Positions 1 to 9,675 of a stretch of DNA of 64,000 nucleotides are shown here, piece after piece; the stretch's first letter is position 1, and every line of letters starts with the position of its first letter. Below the pieces are notes generated by a model, which did no database searches, was not told the DNA's origin, and worked only from the letters and a program-made list of their open reading frames with translations. Source of the stretch: Zerene cesonia (taxonomy: Eukaryota; Arthropoda; Insecta; Lepidoptera; Pieridae); contig NC_052115.1 of assembly GCF_012273895.1 (NCBI RefSeq), positions 8,425,183 to 8,489,182 of the forward strand, read 5' to 3'. Both the position numbers and the translations under genes were made by a program.

Positions 1-170
1 TCCGCGTGATGCCGGCCGCAGTAAAGTCGTCCGTCCTTCCAGAAGTAGACCAGGTCCACCAGGAGCTCCTGGCATGAGGAGCAGACGAAGCAGGCGGGGT
101 GCCAGCGCGCGGATGGACCAGCTCGGGCTGCGGAGACACACATGTCTCCTGATGACATGGTTTCTTCACA
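1..170 (-). CDS. pk: prickle, exon encoding LIM domain 1 (partial, cut by window edge)
   Basis: Prickle is a cytoplasmic PET-LIM protein of the core planar cell polarity complex, where it works with Van Gogh/Strabismus. Read on the minus strand from 170 to 1, the exon gives 56 codons plus two bases. It holds the LIM1 zinc ligands in correct spacing: C1 (pairing with a Cys at the end of the previous exon), H24, C27, C30, C33, C51 and H54. Family signatures RWHPACFVC, ELLVDLVYF and YCGRHHA are visible. The acceptor CAG lies at 171-173 after a pyrimidine tract and the junction is phase 0. The exon is open to the window edge, so LIM2, LIM3 and the C-terminal tail lie outside. Testin-type PET-LIM proteins are the alternative, but the neighbouring exons match Prickle better. 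Confidence 0.95.
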
Positions 171-173
171 CTG

Positions 174-928
174 GAAGAAAAGGTGGGGTTAGATATGACA
201 GACTGATGTATCTATCGGTTTTAGAATGTTAAAAATCACATTAATTCGGTGGAATATAGGAAAGTAGGTCTAATATTTATAATGGAATATATATATAGAG
301 ACCTCGTAGTAGCTAGCTATTGTAAATGGTGAAGTATTTAGTTGGAATATTATTTATATAAAACAACTATGTGAATTTCGTTGATTAGATTCGTAGTAGA
401 AAATGCTTAGACTATTTACCAGATTGGAATGAGATAAAGAACTTTTATCTATTCTTAAATAACTATTTCAATTTATCAGATAGTGATTTTGGCGAGTTGA
501 AATTTGGAGATTAACAATTCAGTTTGACTGTCCATTAAACTTAACAGTATCGACCTGATCGAGTAGTCATACAAAATGTGCAGAGTTCTTTAAAACTAAT
601 TAAACTAACATAAAATACTAGGTGGTAAATCGTAGTCCAATCATAAAGGTTGTATAACATTTTTCGTCCTTATTCGCTGCTATTAATTCCGTCCTTAGGC
701 TATAATTGGAGCTTTGACTTTTTAGAAGGTCGATTGTTCTAGAAAGACTCGATAAAAACTTCTTGTAATGTGTGAATCATTCTGCTATTTATTTTAAGAA
801 TGTATAACTAATTAACTTATTGTAGAATAAATATTATTAAATAATGAAAAAACAAATTTGTAGAAAATATTATGAAAAAAATAAAATTTTATTTTTCTTT
901 ATATTAAACCAGACATTAATCGGGTGCA
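174..928. other. intron sequence, nothing recognised
   Basis: AT-rich DNA with no open frame, repeat or motif I can support. Confidence 0.5.
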
Positions 929-1066
929 TTTAATCGGGATGAAAAACATCCTATCACCCAAGTCAGCTCATATCCTGTCTGTATACCAAATTTCATCAAA
1001 ATCAGTTCAGTAGTTTCAGCATGATTGACGGACAAACATCCAAACAAACCTTCACATTTATAATAA
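929..1066 (-). mobile_element. Helitron-like fragment, family D
   Basis: The reverse strand carries the D-family body: the words GACGGACAAACATCCAAACA, ATTTCATCAAAATCAGTTCA and CTATCACCCAAGTCAGCTCA match the copies at 29693 and 42022. The CTAG end is missing, so it is a truncated, non-autonomous copy. Confidence 0.7.
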
Positions 1067-2112
1067 TTTGTAAAGTGTGATTATATTCAAAATTATTTGC
1101 AACGCATAACATTCGAGATCGGTTGGTATTCGACCAGTCCCTATTATGTTATTAGTTTTATAACTATATTTAGGTTAGGATTAAAACCCCGCGCTAGTTA
1201 AAGAACTGTAATATAGATGATAAGTATCTGTATCAATACTAAAGGGCTAATTCCTCCCCATAGCTATACTTATTGAAACAAAATATTCCGTTGTCCAAAC
1301 TTCAAATATTTGAATGAATTACTATCTACCATCGAAAAGAATACAAACTTTATACCAGCAATAAAAGTATTTCCTTGTATTACCCGTACCAAGGACCAAA
1401 GGGATTGAGGTTTTTTGCGACGCATTTGACAAGGTAAGCGTGTCTCGCTTCGCGGGCACGTTCTAGCCTTCCGCGAAATGTTTTGTAATGCGTTTTGGTT
1501 TAACCGTCCCGTCTTGGGCAGAGATGCTGTTATTTCTGTACAAATAAACAGTTAAATAGTAACTTTACAATAATAAAATGATTGTCTTATAAATTTAGTT
1601 TATATAATCGCGATATTAAGGTCTTAGAATGGCTTCAATCTTAGTATAGCTGTAATATTCATATAATAAACGTTTCACTTCTATCAGTAGCAAAGGGTTT
1701 TTGATGATTTTTGGAATAATACTGTTTCATTGAAGACTGTCGTATGATATAGACAACATATTATCATCATTACATATATGAAAAATAAAACTAGAAGGTT
1801 AAAAAGGAATGGGCGTGCTTTTGCGCAAATGCTGCTTTAGCTGTCAGTACCCACATTTTGGAAGCTACAAAAATAAAAACGCGTGTTCTCAGTCCGATAT
1901 ATTTTTTTACTAGGCCACAGTTCGATAATTCTCACGTCGCTTTTTACACCATAATCCACGGAATGCCAGAAATGTAAGTCGTTTGGAGTGAGGACATTTC
2001 GTGACCCGCGGAGAGAATCGATTTGGGTTGACTCCAACACGACCGAAATTGTGTGATCCATTACTGACTACAGCATTGTACTCAATTCTCGGAATATGCA
2101 ATTATAATTATA
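1067..2112. other. intron sequence with a slightly GC-rich patch
   Basis: No gene is seen. Positions 1395-1530 are richer in CpG than the surroundings and include an AAGGTAAGC word that resembles a splice donor, but I find no matching open exon. Short open frames near 1837-2101 have no recognisable product. Confidence 0.4.
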
Positions 2113-2190
2113 CTAGCTGCGTCCGGCGGTTTTACCCGCGTAAGTAAGTATCCCGTAGGAATATCGGGATAAAAAGTTGCCTATATGTTA
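2113..2190 (-). mobile_element. Helitron-like 3' fragment, family A
   Basis: CTAGCTGCG, a hairpin region, then ATCGGGATAAAAAGTTGCC mark the 3' third of a family A element in reverse orientation. The rest is missing. Confidence 0.7.
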
Positions 2191-2306
2191 GCTCCGCCAG
2201 TATGTTTGTGTGTAAACGACGTCTAAATCTAAGGTCTATAATATCTAATGACGTAAAAGAAATTATAAAGCTTATTCATTATAATTTCACACTTTCTGAC
2301 ACTTTC

Positions 2307-2376
2307 TGATGCACACCAATACACACCAACACACACACTCACTAGCATCCACACATACACATATACACACACCCAT
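2307..2376. repeat. (AC)n-rich microsatellite at gap edge
   Basis: Imperfect CA/ACAC repeat running into the assembly gap. Open frames across it are low-complexity artefacts. Confidence 0.85.
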
Positions 2377-3376
2377 NNNNNNNNNNNNNNNNNNNNNNNN
2401 NNNNNNNNNNNNNNNNNNNNNNNNNNNNNNNNNNNNNNNNNNNNNNNNNNNNNNNNNNNNNNNNNNNNNNNNNNNNNNNNNNNNNNNNNNNNNNNNNNNN
2501 NNNNNNNNNNNNNNNNNNNNNNNNNNNNNNNNNNNNNNNNNNNNNNNNNNNNNNNNNNNNNNNNNNNNNNNNNNNNNNNNNNNNNNNNNNNNNNNNNNNN
2601 NNNNNNNNNNNNNNNNNNNNNNNNNNNNNNNNNNNNNNNNNNNNNNNNNNNNNNNNNNNNNNNNNNNNNNNNNNNNNNNNNNNNNNNNNNNNNNNNNNNN
2701 NNNNNNNNNNNNNNNNNNNNNNNNNNNNNNNNNNNNNNNNNNNNNNNNNNNNNNNNNNNNNNNNNNNNNNNNNNNNNNNNNNNNNNNNNNNNNNNNNNNN
2801 NNNNNNNNNNNNNNNNNNNNNNNNNNNNNNNNNNNNNNNNNNNNNNNNNNNNNNNNNNNNNNNNNNNNNNNNNNNNNNNNNNNNNNNNNNNNNNNNNNNN
2901 NNNNNNNNNNNNNNNNNNNNNNNNNNNNNNNNNNNNNNNNNNNNNNNNNNNNNNNNNNNNNNNNNNNNNNNNNNNNNNNNNNNNNNNNNNNNNNNNNNNN
3001 NNNNNNNNNNNNNNNNNNNNNNNNNNNNNNNNNNNNNNNNNNNNNNNNNNNNNNNNNNNNNNNNNNNNNNNNNNNNNNNNNNNNNNNNNNNNNNNNNNNN
3101 NNNNNNNNNNNNNNNNNNNNNNNNNNNNNNNNNNNNNNNNNNNNNNNNNNNNNNNNNNNNNNNNNNNNNNNNNNNNNNNNNNNNNNNNNNNNNNNNNNNN
3201 NNNNNNNNNNNNNNNNNNNNNNNNNNNNNNNNNNNNNNNNNNNNNNNNNNNNNNNNNNNNNNNNNNNNNNNNNNNNNNNNNNNNNNNNNNNNNNNNNNNN
3301 NNNNNNNNNNNNNNNNNNNNNNNNNNNNNNNNNNNNNNNNNNNNNNNNNNNNNNNNNNNNNNNNNNNNNNNNNNNN
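2377..3376. other. assembly gap of exactly 1000 N
   Basis: 1000 consecutive undetermined bases, a round number that suggests a gap of unknown or nominal size. It is flanked by a microsatellite on the left and a LINE-like tail on the right, so a repeat probably broke the assembly. Confidence 0.99.
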
Positions 3377-3452
3377 TAAGGACCGCGGGGGCGCTACTCC
3401 CCGTCACCTCGCCACAAGGTGCCCTGCGGGCTTATTATTATTATTATTATTA
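3377..3452 (+). mobile_element. probable non-LTR retrotransposon 3' tail with (ATT)n
   Basis: A GC-rich segment containing CAAGGTGCCCTGCGGGC is followed at once by a TTATTATTATT tract at 3431-3452. GC-rich 3' UTR plus a short tandem tail is the usual look of insect LINE ends. The rest of the element would be in the gap. Family not assigned. Confidence 0.5.
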
Positions 3453-3504
3453 TAATTATTTGAGTATTTAATTATTTCACCATTTATGTAAAAACTAAAG
3501 TCTA

Positions 3505-3559
3505 AAACTTGTGTTAACACAAGTTTGGTGAAGGCTGTAAACTTTTACAGCCTTCACCA
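3505..3559. repeat. two abutting perfect palindromes
   Basis: Positions 3505-3526 are a perfect 22-bp palindrome centred on GTTAAC. Positions 3526-3541 (TGGTGAAGGCTGTAAA) are an exact inverted copy of 3544-3559, with a 2-base spacer. The two share base 3526. No known element is recognised. A sequencing or assembly fold-back near the gap is an alternative explanation. Confidence 0.85.
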
Positions 3560-3715
3560 TAATATCTAGATCATCTGTACAACAAAAATATTTCGACAAC
3601 AAAATAAATTTTCCCTCCAAAAATCCAACTATACACAAGAATTCAAAAATCAAAAGAAAAGAGCAAATAGCGTTAAAAAATCCGTTCAAAAGTTGTAAAA
3701 CTGTTTGAGCTTAAG

Positions 3716-3895
3716 ATCGTAAGGAAACCGACGTACGGAAAGCACGTCTAGCTGGGGCGAGGCCCACGTGACGCCGGGTGTATTAACGATGCTCGACACG
3801 CTGGGAGTTACTAGTCAGCATCAGACATGCTTCCTCGTCTGAGCAGACGCACGGTGACTCACGACTGTGGCCCCGGGACTTGGGACGAGCGGTTT
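3716..3895. promoter_or_regulatory. GC-rich island in intron, possible regulatory segment
   Basis: A sharply GC-richer stretch with several CpGs between AT-rich flanks. I see no exon with both splice signals and no known repeat. It could be a conserved intronic enhancer or an old repeat; the evidence is base composition only. Confidence 0.2.
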
Positions 3896-4440
3896 GACAC
3901 GCTTAAATTAGATTTACTTGTTTGTATGTTTGTGTGTAACCGGCATTTATCAAGGATCGGTGACGATACAATTATTACATGAGTTTATCTTATTAGCCAG
4001 ACTTCAATATTTTTTCTTTAATTACCTCTGTAAATGAGCAAGTGAGACAATTTAATAGATTCTATAAATAAATGGTTTTAGATTTTGAATTCTGAACTGA
4101 GTAACTGGGTATTAACTATTTTTAATATTAAGATGTATATAATTATAAAGATAAGAAGCTATTTATTCACATTTATTTAATATTATTGTGTTTAAAATAT
4201 TATTTAATGTTATGTGTGCAGAAGTTTAGAGCATGTTTAAAGGATATTATATGAACATTTTGTTTTTGTAATGCCCATACAATGAATTATTTTAAATAGT
4301 TTGCAACACAAGATGTATAAGTATGATTCGTTCTCAATCGTAAATAGCTGAGCAGATTTTAATGGATTTTCATATAACATAATTATAAAAGAACCTGAGA
4401 AGGCAACAATGACAGTTTTTATAATATGGGAATCTTTAAA

Positions 4441-4600
4441 TTTATTTATGATATATGATTTATTAACCCGACGTTTCGAACACTTTACAGCGAGCGTGGT
4501 CACGCGGAGACTCCGTGAGAGTCGAAACGTCGCATATTAATATAATTAATAAATCTCGTTTAAAATCCGTTAAAAAGTCTCTTAATTTCTAAATCTTTAA
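4441..4600. mobile_element. fold-back MITE, copy 1 (left end degraded)
   Basis: The inner inverted repeat CGACGTTTCGA (4469-4479) pairs with TCGAAACGTCG (4522-4532). The right outer arm AAATCTCGTTTAAAATCCG is present; the left arm is lost. The core ACTTTACAGCGAGCGTGGTC is shared with copies at 24344, 43989 and 61704. Confidence 0.75.
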
Positions 4601-4835
4601 GTGTTGAATAAGAACAAGAATTAAAAGTCCACACTCCATCAAATAAACGTAATATATTTACCCTCCCCGCCTCCTCCCTTCTCTTAACCCTCCCGCTAAG
4701 TTGCCGCTCCATTGTTGCAGAACATCTATAGATTTTAATCAGTATATTCGCTTTTTACGAGCGGATCTTCAATGCAAATTCCTGCTGTCTTTATTTATTA
4801 ACTTTACTATTGTTTAATTGTGAATACATAGCATA

Positions 4836-5037
4836 CTAGCTGCGCCCCGCGGTTTCACCCGCGTAAGTCCGTATCACGTGAGAATATCGGGATAAAAACT
4901 TGCCTATATGTTATTCCAATTGTCCAGCTGTCTACGTACCAAATTTCATTGCAATCGGTTCAGTAGTTTTTGCGTGAAAGACTAACTAACACACACTCAC
5001 ATCCTTAAAAACTTTCGCATTTATAATATTAGTAGGA
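4836..5037 (-). mobile_element. Helitron-like element, family A, full length
   Basis: On the reverse strand it starts TCCTACTAATATTATAAATG and ends GCAGCTAG, preceded by a GC hairpin (CGCGG..CCGCG). It sits between A (4835) and T (5038), as expected for Helitrons. It is too short to code for Rep/helicase and so is non-autonomous. Confidence 0.85.
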
Positions 5038-5579
5038 TTCAATCATGGTATGTATTTATTATCCTTTATTTTCCTTCTTATTATTATTATTTTCGAAATG
5101 CTGTATTGAAGTTAATTTACAAACGGTAAAATTGAAGCAATAAATTTTGGTTTAAGAAGAAATTTATTTATTCTTCTTTATTTAGCTTGTGCGTCTTTTA
5201 GAGTACAAAAAAATCAAACGAATTTACATTAATTAGTTCCAAATGGCTATCCTACGACAAAATACAGTAAAAAACTAGCATCACTTGTAATTTATCCGCA
5301 GAAACACCATTCATCTATCCCGTAGTTCGCTAAATTACCCGTCAAAGTTAACTATAACGTGTAAATAAGCGATCACCGACGTTGGTGGTCGCATCGTTAG
5401 CAAGCGACAATATTTGCGCACAATTATCCACAGAACACAACTCCCGCCTTGTCATTATATCACCGAAAATCTTTTATAGTTACCGTCACTACGATGCCTT
5501 GGTTTAGGCGAGGTATACCTGAGCGACGGGTGTCTATCGCAAGCGTAGTTTGAAGCATTATCCTACTATCTTACTAATA

Positions 5580-5778
5580 TCCTACTTAATATTATAAATG
5601 CGAAAGTTTGTAAGGATGTGTGTGTTTGTTGCTCTTTCACACAAAAACTACTGAACCGATTGCAATGAAATTTGGTACGTAGACAGCTGGACAACTGGAA
5701 TAACATATAGGCAACTTTTTATACCGATATTCCTACGGGATACGGACTTACGCGGGCAAAACCGCGGGGCGCAGCTAG
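5580..5778 (+). mobile_element. Helitron-like element, family A, full length
   Basis: TC at 5580, CTAG ending at 5778, flanked by A and T. The 3' hairpin is intact. It shares the words GAACCGATTGCAATGAAATT and TACGTAGACAGCTGGACAAC with all other A copies. Confidence 0.85.
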
Positions 5779-6099
5779 TAATTTTGGATTATTTTACTTT
5801 TCCAGTGTTTTCGCATGACGAACTTTAAAACTCTTAAATATAGGCAAGAGGTAACTCGATACAAAGCCTAAATTATATTATAGATGAGGGCTCTTTTTTA
5901 GTTCTTCGATTTTATCAGAAAGTATATGTGTATTAAATTCTTTGTATAGGGTATTTCTAAATGTATATTATAAAGTTCATTATATTATGGATTAAATTGA
6001 TCGTGAGATTATATACCTAGTAATAAAAGCATGTATGTAGTTTAAAAGTATTGAAATTGTGACGTTAGTTTTTATATCATAAAGCTGGAAAAAACCTAG

Positions 6100-6293
6100 T
6101 CACTACATAGTTTAAAACTACGTCGCTTTCTCTTTCTGTATGTCCCTATATGCTTATATCTTTAAAACTACTTAACGTATTTTGATGGGGTTTTTATAAT
6201 AAATAGAGTGATTCAAGAGGAAGGTTTACATGTATAATAACATCTATTAAACTACTCCGAATTACCACGTGCGAAGCCATGGGCAAAAGCAAG
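6100..6293 (+). mobile_element. Helitron-like element, family B
   Basis: Starts TCACTACATAG, contains GAGTGATTCAAGAGGAAGGTT, and ends near GGGCAAAAGCAAG, a mutated form of the usual AAAAGCTAG. Confidence 0.8.
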
Positions 6294-6719
6294 TTAAATA
6301 TATATGGCTTAAGAAAATCGCTTTAATTCTGTTTGATATTCCTCACAAGGGATATTACAATTTAATCATAAGAAATGGCGGCCAAGTCGCACCAGCGACG
6401 TTTCCTAAAGCTATTGCTGTCAAATAAAGACTATTTGTTGATTAGTTTCGGTTCAGCGATAATTTGAGGTCGGTGTGTCTGTAGCAGTTGTTGATTGCGG
6501 AGGGGCGGATCAGCTTCTATCAGTGTTTGATTTGCTGTTTTTGTGCTAAATGTTGATCATTTGGTTTTTTTATGTTGCAAAATGTTGAGGTGGTCTCTAA
6601 TGCTTGGCTAGGGTTTGAGGAAAATTATTTTTAGATTAGGATTAGGTTCAGTTGCGTATTATAATGTATTTGCCATGATGATTAGGCTAATTCTTGGCTA
6701 GTATATAGTGTGGATTTCA

Positions 6720-6835
6720 TCACTACATAGTATAAAGCAAAGCAGCAAGCTTCCCGCGTTTGTCCCGTGTATCTATGTAGGTATGCTGAGATCACATATG
6801 AATAATGACATCTATTAAACTACTCCGAAATTTAT
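6720..6835 (+). mobile_element. Helitron-like element, family B, internally deleted
   Basis: The TCACTACATAGTATAAAGC start is followed after about 75 bases by the 3' region word TAATGACATCTATTAAACTA. The middle and the CTAG end are missing. Confidence 0.7.
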
Positions 6836-6954
6836 TTAAAAATACACTGAACGAAAAAAACTAGTTTTGTTAATAAACGGACACGCTTGTCATTAGTACC
6901 TAAGGTTTCACTAGCTTTCCAACCGCCTCTTCGGCCGCGTTGTCAAAGTAAGCA

Positions 6955-7105
6955 AATTAGTATATAGGTATTATATTTTTCTGTATGAACCAATTTTCAT
7001 GACAATTTTTTTAATTTGAAAGCTGGTGCCTACCACGTCGTCCCAATGCAATTTGGGCTAGCTCTGACAATTTGAAGGTTTAGTTAATTGTTCAAATAAT
7101 TAAAA
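6955..7105 (+). repeat. interspersed repeat of unknown class (copy 1)
   Basis: Shares TTTGAAAGCTGGTGCCT and the order of its flanking words with 21840-21985 and 24775-24850. It is recognised as a family only by comparing these copies with each other. No ends are defined. Confidence 0.5.
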
Positions 7106-7902
7106 AATACTTGAATTAATTTGCATAAATGGAAAAAATAAGTTCGAGTTTTATTATACAGTTTTAGAAACTACTTTTGTACCATAATTATAAAGAAAGC
7201 TGCTTAAATTAAAGAAACCATCCGATGATTAATCGGCCGATCAAAGCTCAACCGGACAGACATAAAATCGATTGCCATCGAGCCTCCTACGTCGAGCCTA
7301 CGATAACATCCCGTGACGTCACGTCCTGCCGCCTTCCGCTCAGCTGATGTCCGTTTGTCTGTCACGTATTTAGTGAAAGTCTTAGTCATTGTACAGTAAC
7401 ATACGAGAACTGTTCATGTGCTATGTCTTAATGAATGAATAAGATCGGTGGGTAGCTTCGAAGCGTTGGTGGTAGCTGAGATGTTCATGGTGGTAGGGTG
7501 GGTTGCCCGCTAAATCTATAGAATGATTCGCCTAGTCGCTAGAATGATTCGTAATTTGGCTTTAATTGTCAATTATAAATCGTTCAATAATCATTCATTT
7601 TTGTATACAATAGTGACTATAGATAAAATTCACGCTTCAATGATCGAAACAATTAAATTGTCTCAGTTGCTCTTATACAGAGTGAACGTAGGGAATTTAT
7701 TTTATCATAGCGATCCTAAGGATAGTAGATAAACTCATTAAGTTATTATACTGAGGTAAGTGTACAGAGTTTGAATTAGTTTTGTTCGTTTAAAGTAGGG
7801 GAAAATCGAGTCTAAAGGAGTCAAAGGTTTATTACTTACACGTTTTTTTGTAATTAAAATGCTTTATTAATATTCAAAATTTAGCTATGTATTAATTACT
7901 CA
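7106..7902. other. intron sequence with a CRE-like palindrome
   Basis: The perfect palindrome TGACGTCA lies at 7314-7321 in a GC-richer patch (7250-7375). It matches the CREB/ATF consensus, but function is not shown. Otherwise nothing is recognised. Confidence 0.3.
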
Positions 7903-8071
7903 GTAGCTGTTCGCCCCGGCTTCGCCCGAGGTACATTTATAGTTTTTATCGCCCAGTGAAGGTGCAGCTTTCTAACGGTGAAATAATTTGAAATCGGTCC
8001 AATATTTTAGTGTGAAAACATTACAAACATACATACTTACAGATCTTTCCCCTTTATAATATTAGTATAGA
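7903..8071 (-). mobile_element. Helitron-like element, family C
   Basis: In reverse orientation: TCTATACTAATATTATAAAG start and GGGGCGAACAGCTA end, with the CGGGC/GCCCG hairpin. The CTAG has decayed to CTAC. Confidence 0.75.
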
Positions 8072-8583
8072 TACTAGTAAGGACTTCAGATAAACTAGCG
8101 GCTATTCTTGGTATCAATTTCGATTTGGTACAGCCCAGCTTCCAAACCAAAGTCGTCGAAGTTGGAGGTCGCGTGTGGGAACCGCTCGCCGTCGGATCAC
8201 TGCATCGCACCATTTCACACAAAAAACTCTATTGACCGAGACGATTTTTTTATAGTATACGACACGACTACGATTTAAATTTGATCTTTTTTAGTATAGC
8301 AACTTTAATCGATACATAATTGTGTTTTGTTCCTCATAGTGTTACGTGTAAGTAAAGAGAGTCACGCTTTGTGGGATTTCAAACGAAATTATACGCGTTT
8401 ATTTTAATGAATTATTAATTTTAAATGTATAAAACTGGACTTAAATTAAATACTAGAATAACTGATTAAGTATTACAATTGGAATGTATTAATTGAGAGG
8501 ATAATTGCCTTGATTTCTGTACTTTTTCTAGGAAAGCAACTCACTTAATTTAATTAAACTGTCTAAGATTTATGTATATCTTA

Positions 8584-8690
8584 TAGAAGCTGTTTACAAA
8601 TCTGTGGTAGAAGGTAAATATATGTTATGACGATTCAAAAGCGCGTCTCGAAGAAGTTTAATTGATGAATAAATGTTTTGAGTTTCAGTT
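8584..8690 (+). mobile_element. LINE 3'-end fragment (copy 2)
   Basis: ACGATTCAAAAGCGCGTCTC followed by GAATAAATGTTTTGAGTTT parallels the longer copy at 34676-34814, which has the same tail of TTTTGAGTTTGAG. This is a likely non-LTR element 3' UTR. Confidence 0.55.
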
Positions 8691-8732
8691 ATCCATCTGT
8701 AATCTAATCTTTTTGTTTAATAAATTCAAAAT

Positions 8733-8925
8733 TAGCTGCGCCCCCGGTTTCACCCGCGTAAGTCCGAATCCCGTAGAAATATCGGGATAAGAAGTAGCCC
8801 ATATGTTATTCCAGTTATCCAGCTGTCTACGTACCAAATTTCATTGCAATCGGTTCAGTAATTTATTCGTGAAAGAGCAACAAACACACACATCCTTACA
8901 AACTTTCGCATTTATAGTAGGAAGG
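8733..8925 (-). mobile_element. Helitron-like element, family A
   Basis: Reverse-oriented family A copy. The CTAG has mutated to CTAA, but the hairpin, the GTACCAAATTTCATTGCAAT word and the AACTTTCGCATTTATA 5' part are present. Confidence 0.8.
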
Positions 8926-9408
8926 ATTGTAGGGTGATAATTCGGAAGGATTTAACAAATCGTAATCATTAAATGTCATCCAAACCCATTAAATGGATTA
9001 CTATGGTATCTATGGTAGACAACTCTATAGCTCGAATTTTTACCAAAAACAAAACAATGCGTCGGTAAACGATAATTAAAAGTGTGGATCTTATCTGTTT
9101 TCTGTCAGCTTTTTTTGTTGGACTTTTTAAAGCATTCCGATTCTCAAATGTTACTAATTGATTATATTTTTTTCTATTCGATGAAAACAAACTTCGAATC
9201 GAGATAGCGTTATGTGATTTCTGAGATATTTTATTTGTTTTGAAAGAAGCGACATGCGTTTTCAAGATATTAGAAAGGAACAAGGGCATTTTATTGAATG
9301 AAGAGTCACATCAAAAGACTGTAGGTATTTTTTATGCGTAGTATTGTCAAAAATATCAACTATTAAGACCCACACATTCATGCATGCGCAATACATACGT
9401 ATAGTATG

Positions 9409-9422
9409 CACGTGTGCACGTG
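9409..9422. promoter_or_regulatory. two tandem CACGTG E-boxes
   Basis: CACGTG occurs at 9409-9414 and 9417-9422, two bases apart, within an alternating purine-pyrimidine stretch. It matches the canonical bHLH/CLOCK-CYCLE E-box, but may simply be a GT/AC-rich run. Confidence 0.2.
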
Positions 9423-9440
9423 TACACTCTGAGAAGGACA

Positions 9441-9675
9441 TCACTACATAGTATAAAACTAAGTCAGTTTCTTTGTCTGTCCCTGTGTCCTTATGTATGC
9501 TTAAATCCATAAAACTACTCAACTGATTTTGATGTGGTTTTATAATAGATGGTTTGGTTATAATAGATGATGAGGTTTTATAATTTATAAAAGATGCAAG
9601 AGAAAGGTATGTGCATAATAACAACTGTTAAACTACTCTGAATTTAACGCGCGCGAAGCTGCGGGCAAAAGCTAG
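9441..9675 (+). mobile_element. Helitron-like element, family B, full length
   Basis: Begins TCACTACATAGTATAAAAC and ends GCGGGCAAAAGCTAG, flanked by A (9440) and T (9676). It is about 40 bp longer than other copies because of a small internal repeat of GGTT(T)TATAATAGATG near 9535-9570. Confidence 0.85.

Noticed and set aside
2229..3407. Long open frames on both strands across the N block
   Set aside because: They consist almost entirely of undetermined residues from the assembly gap.
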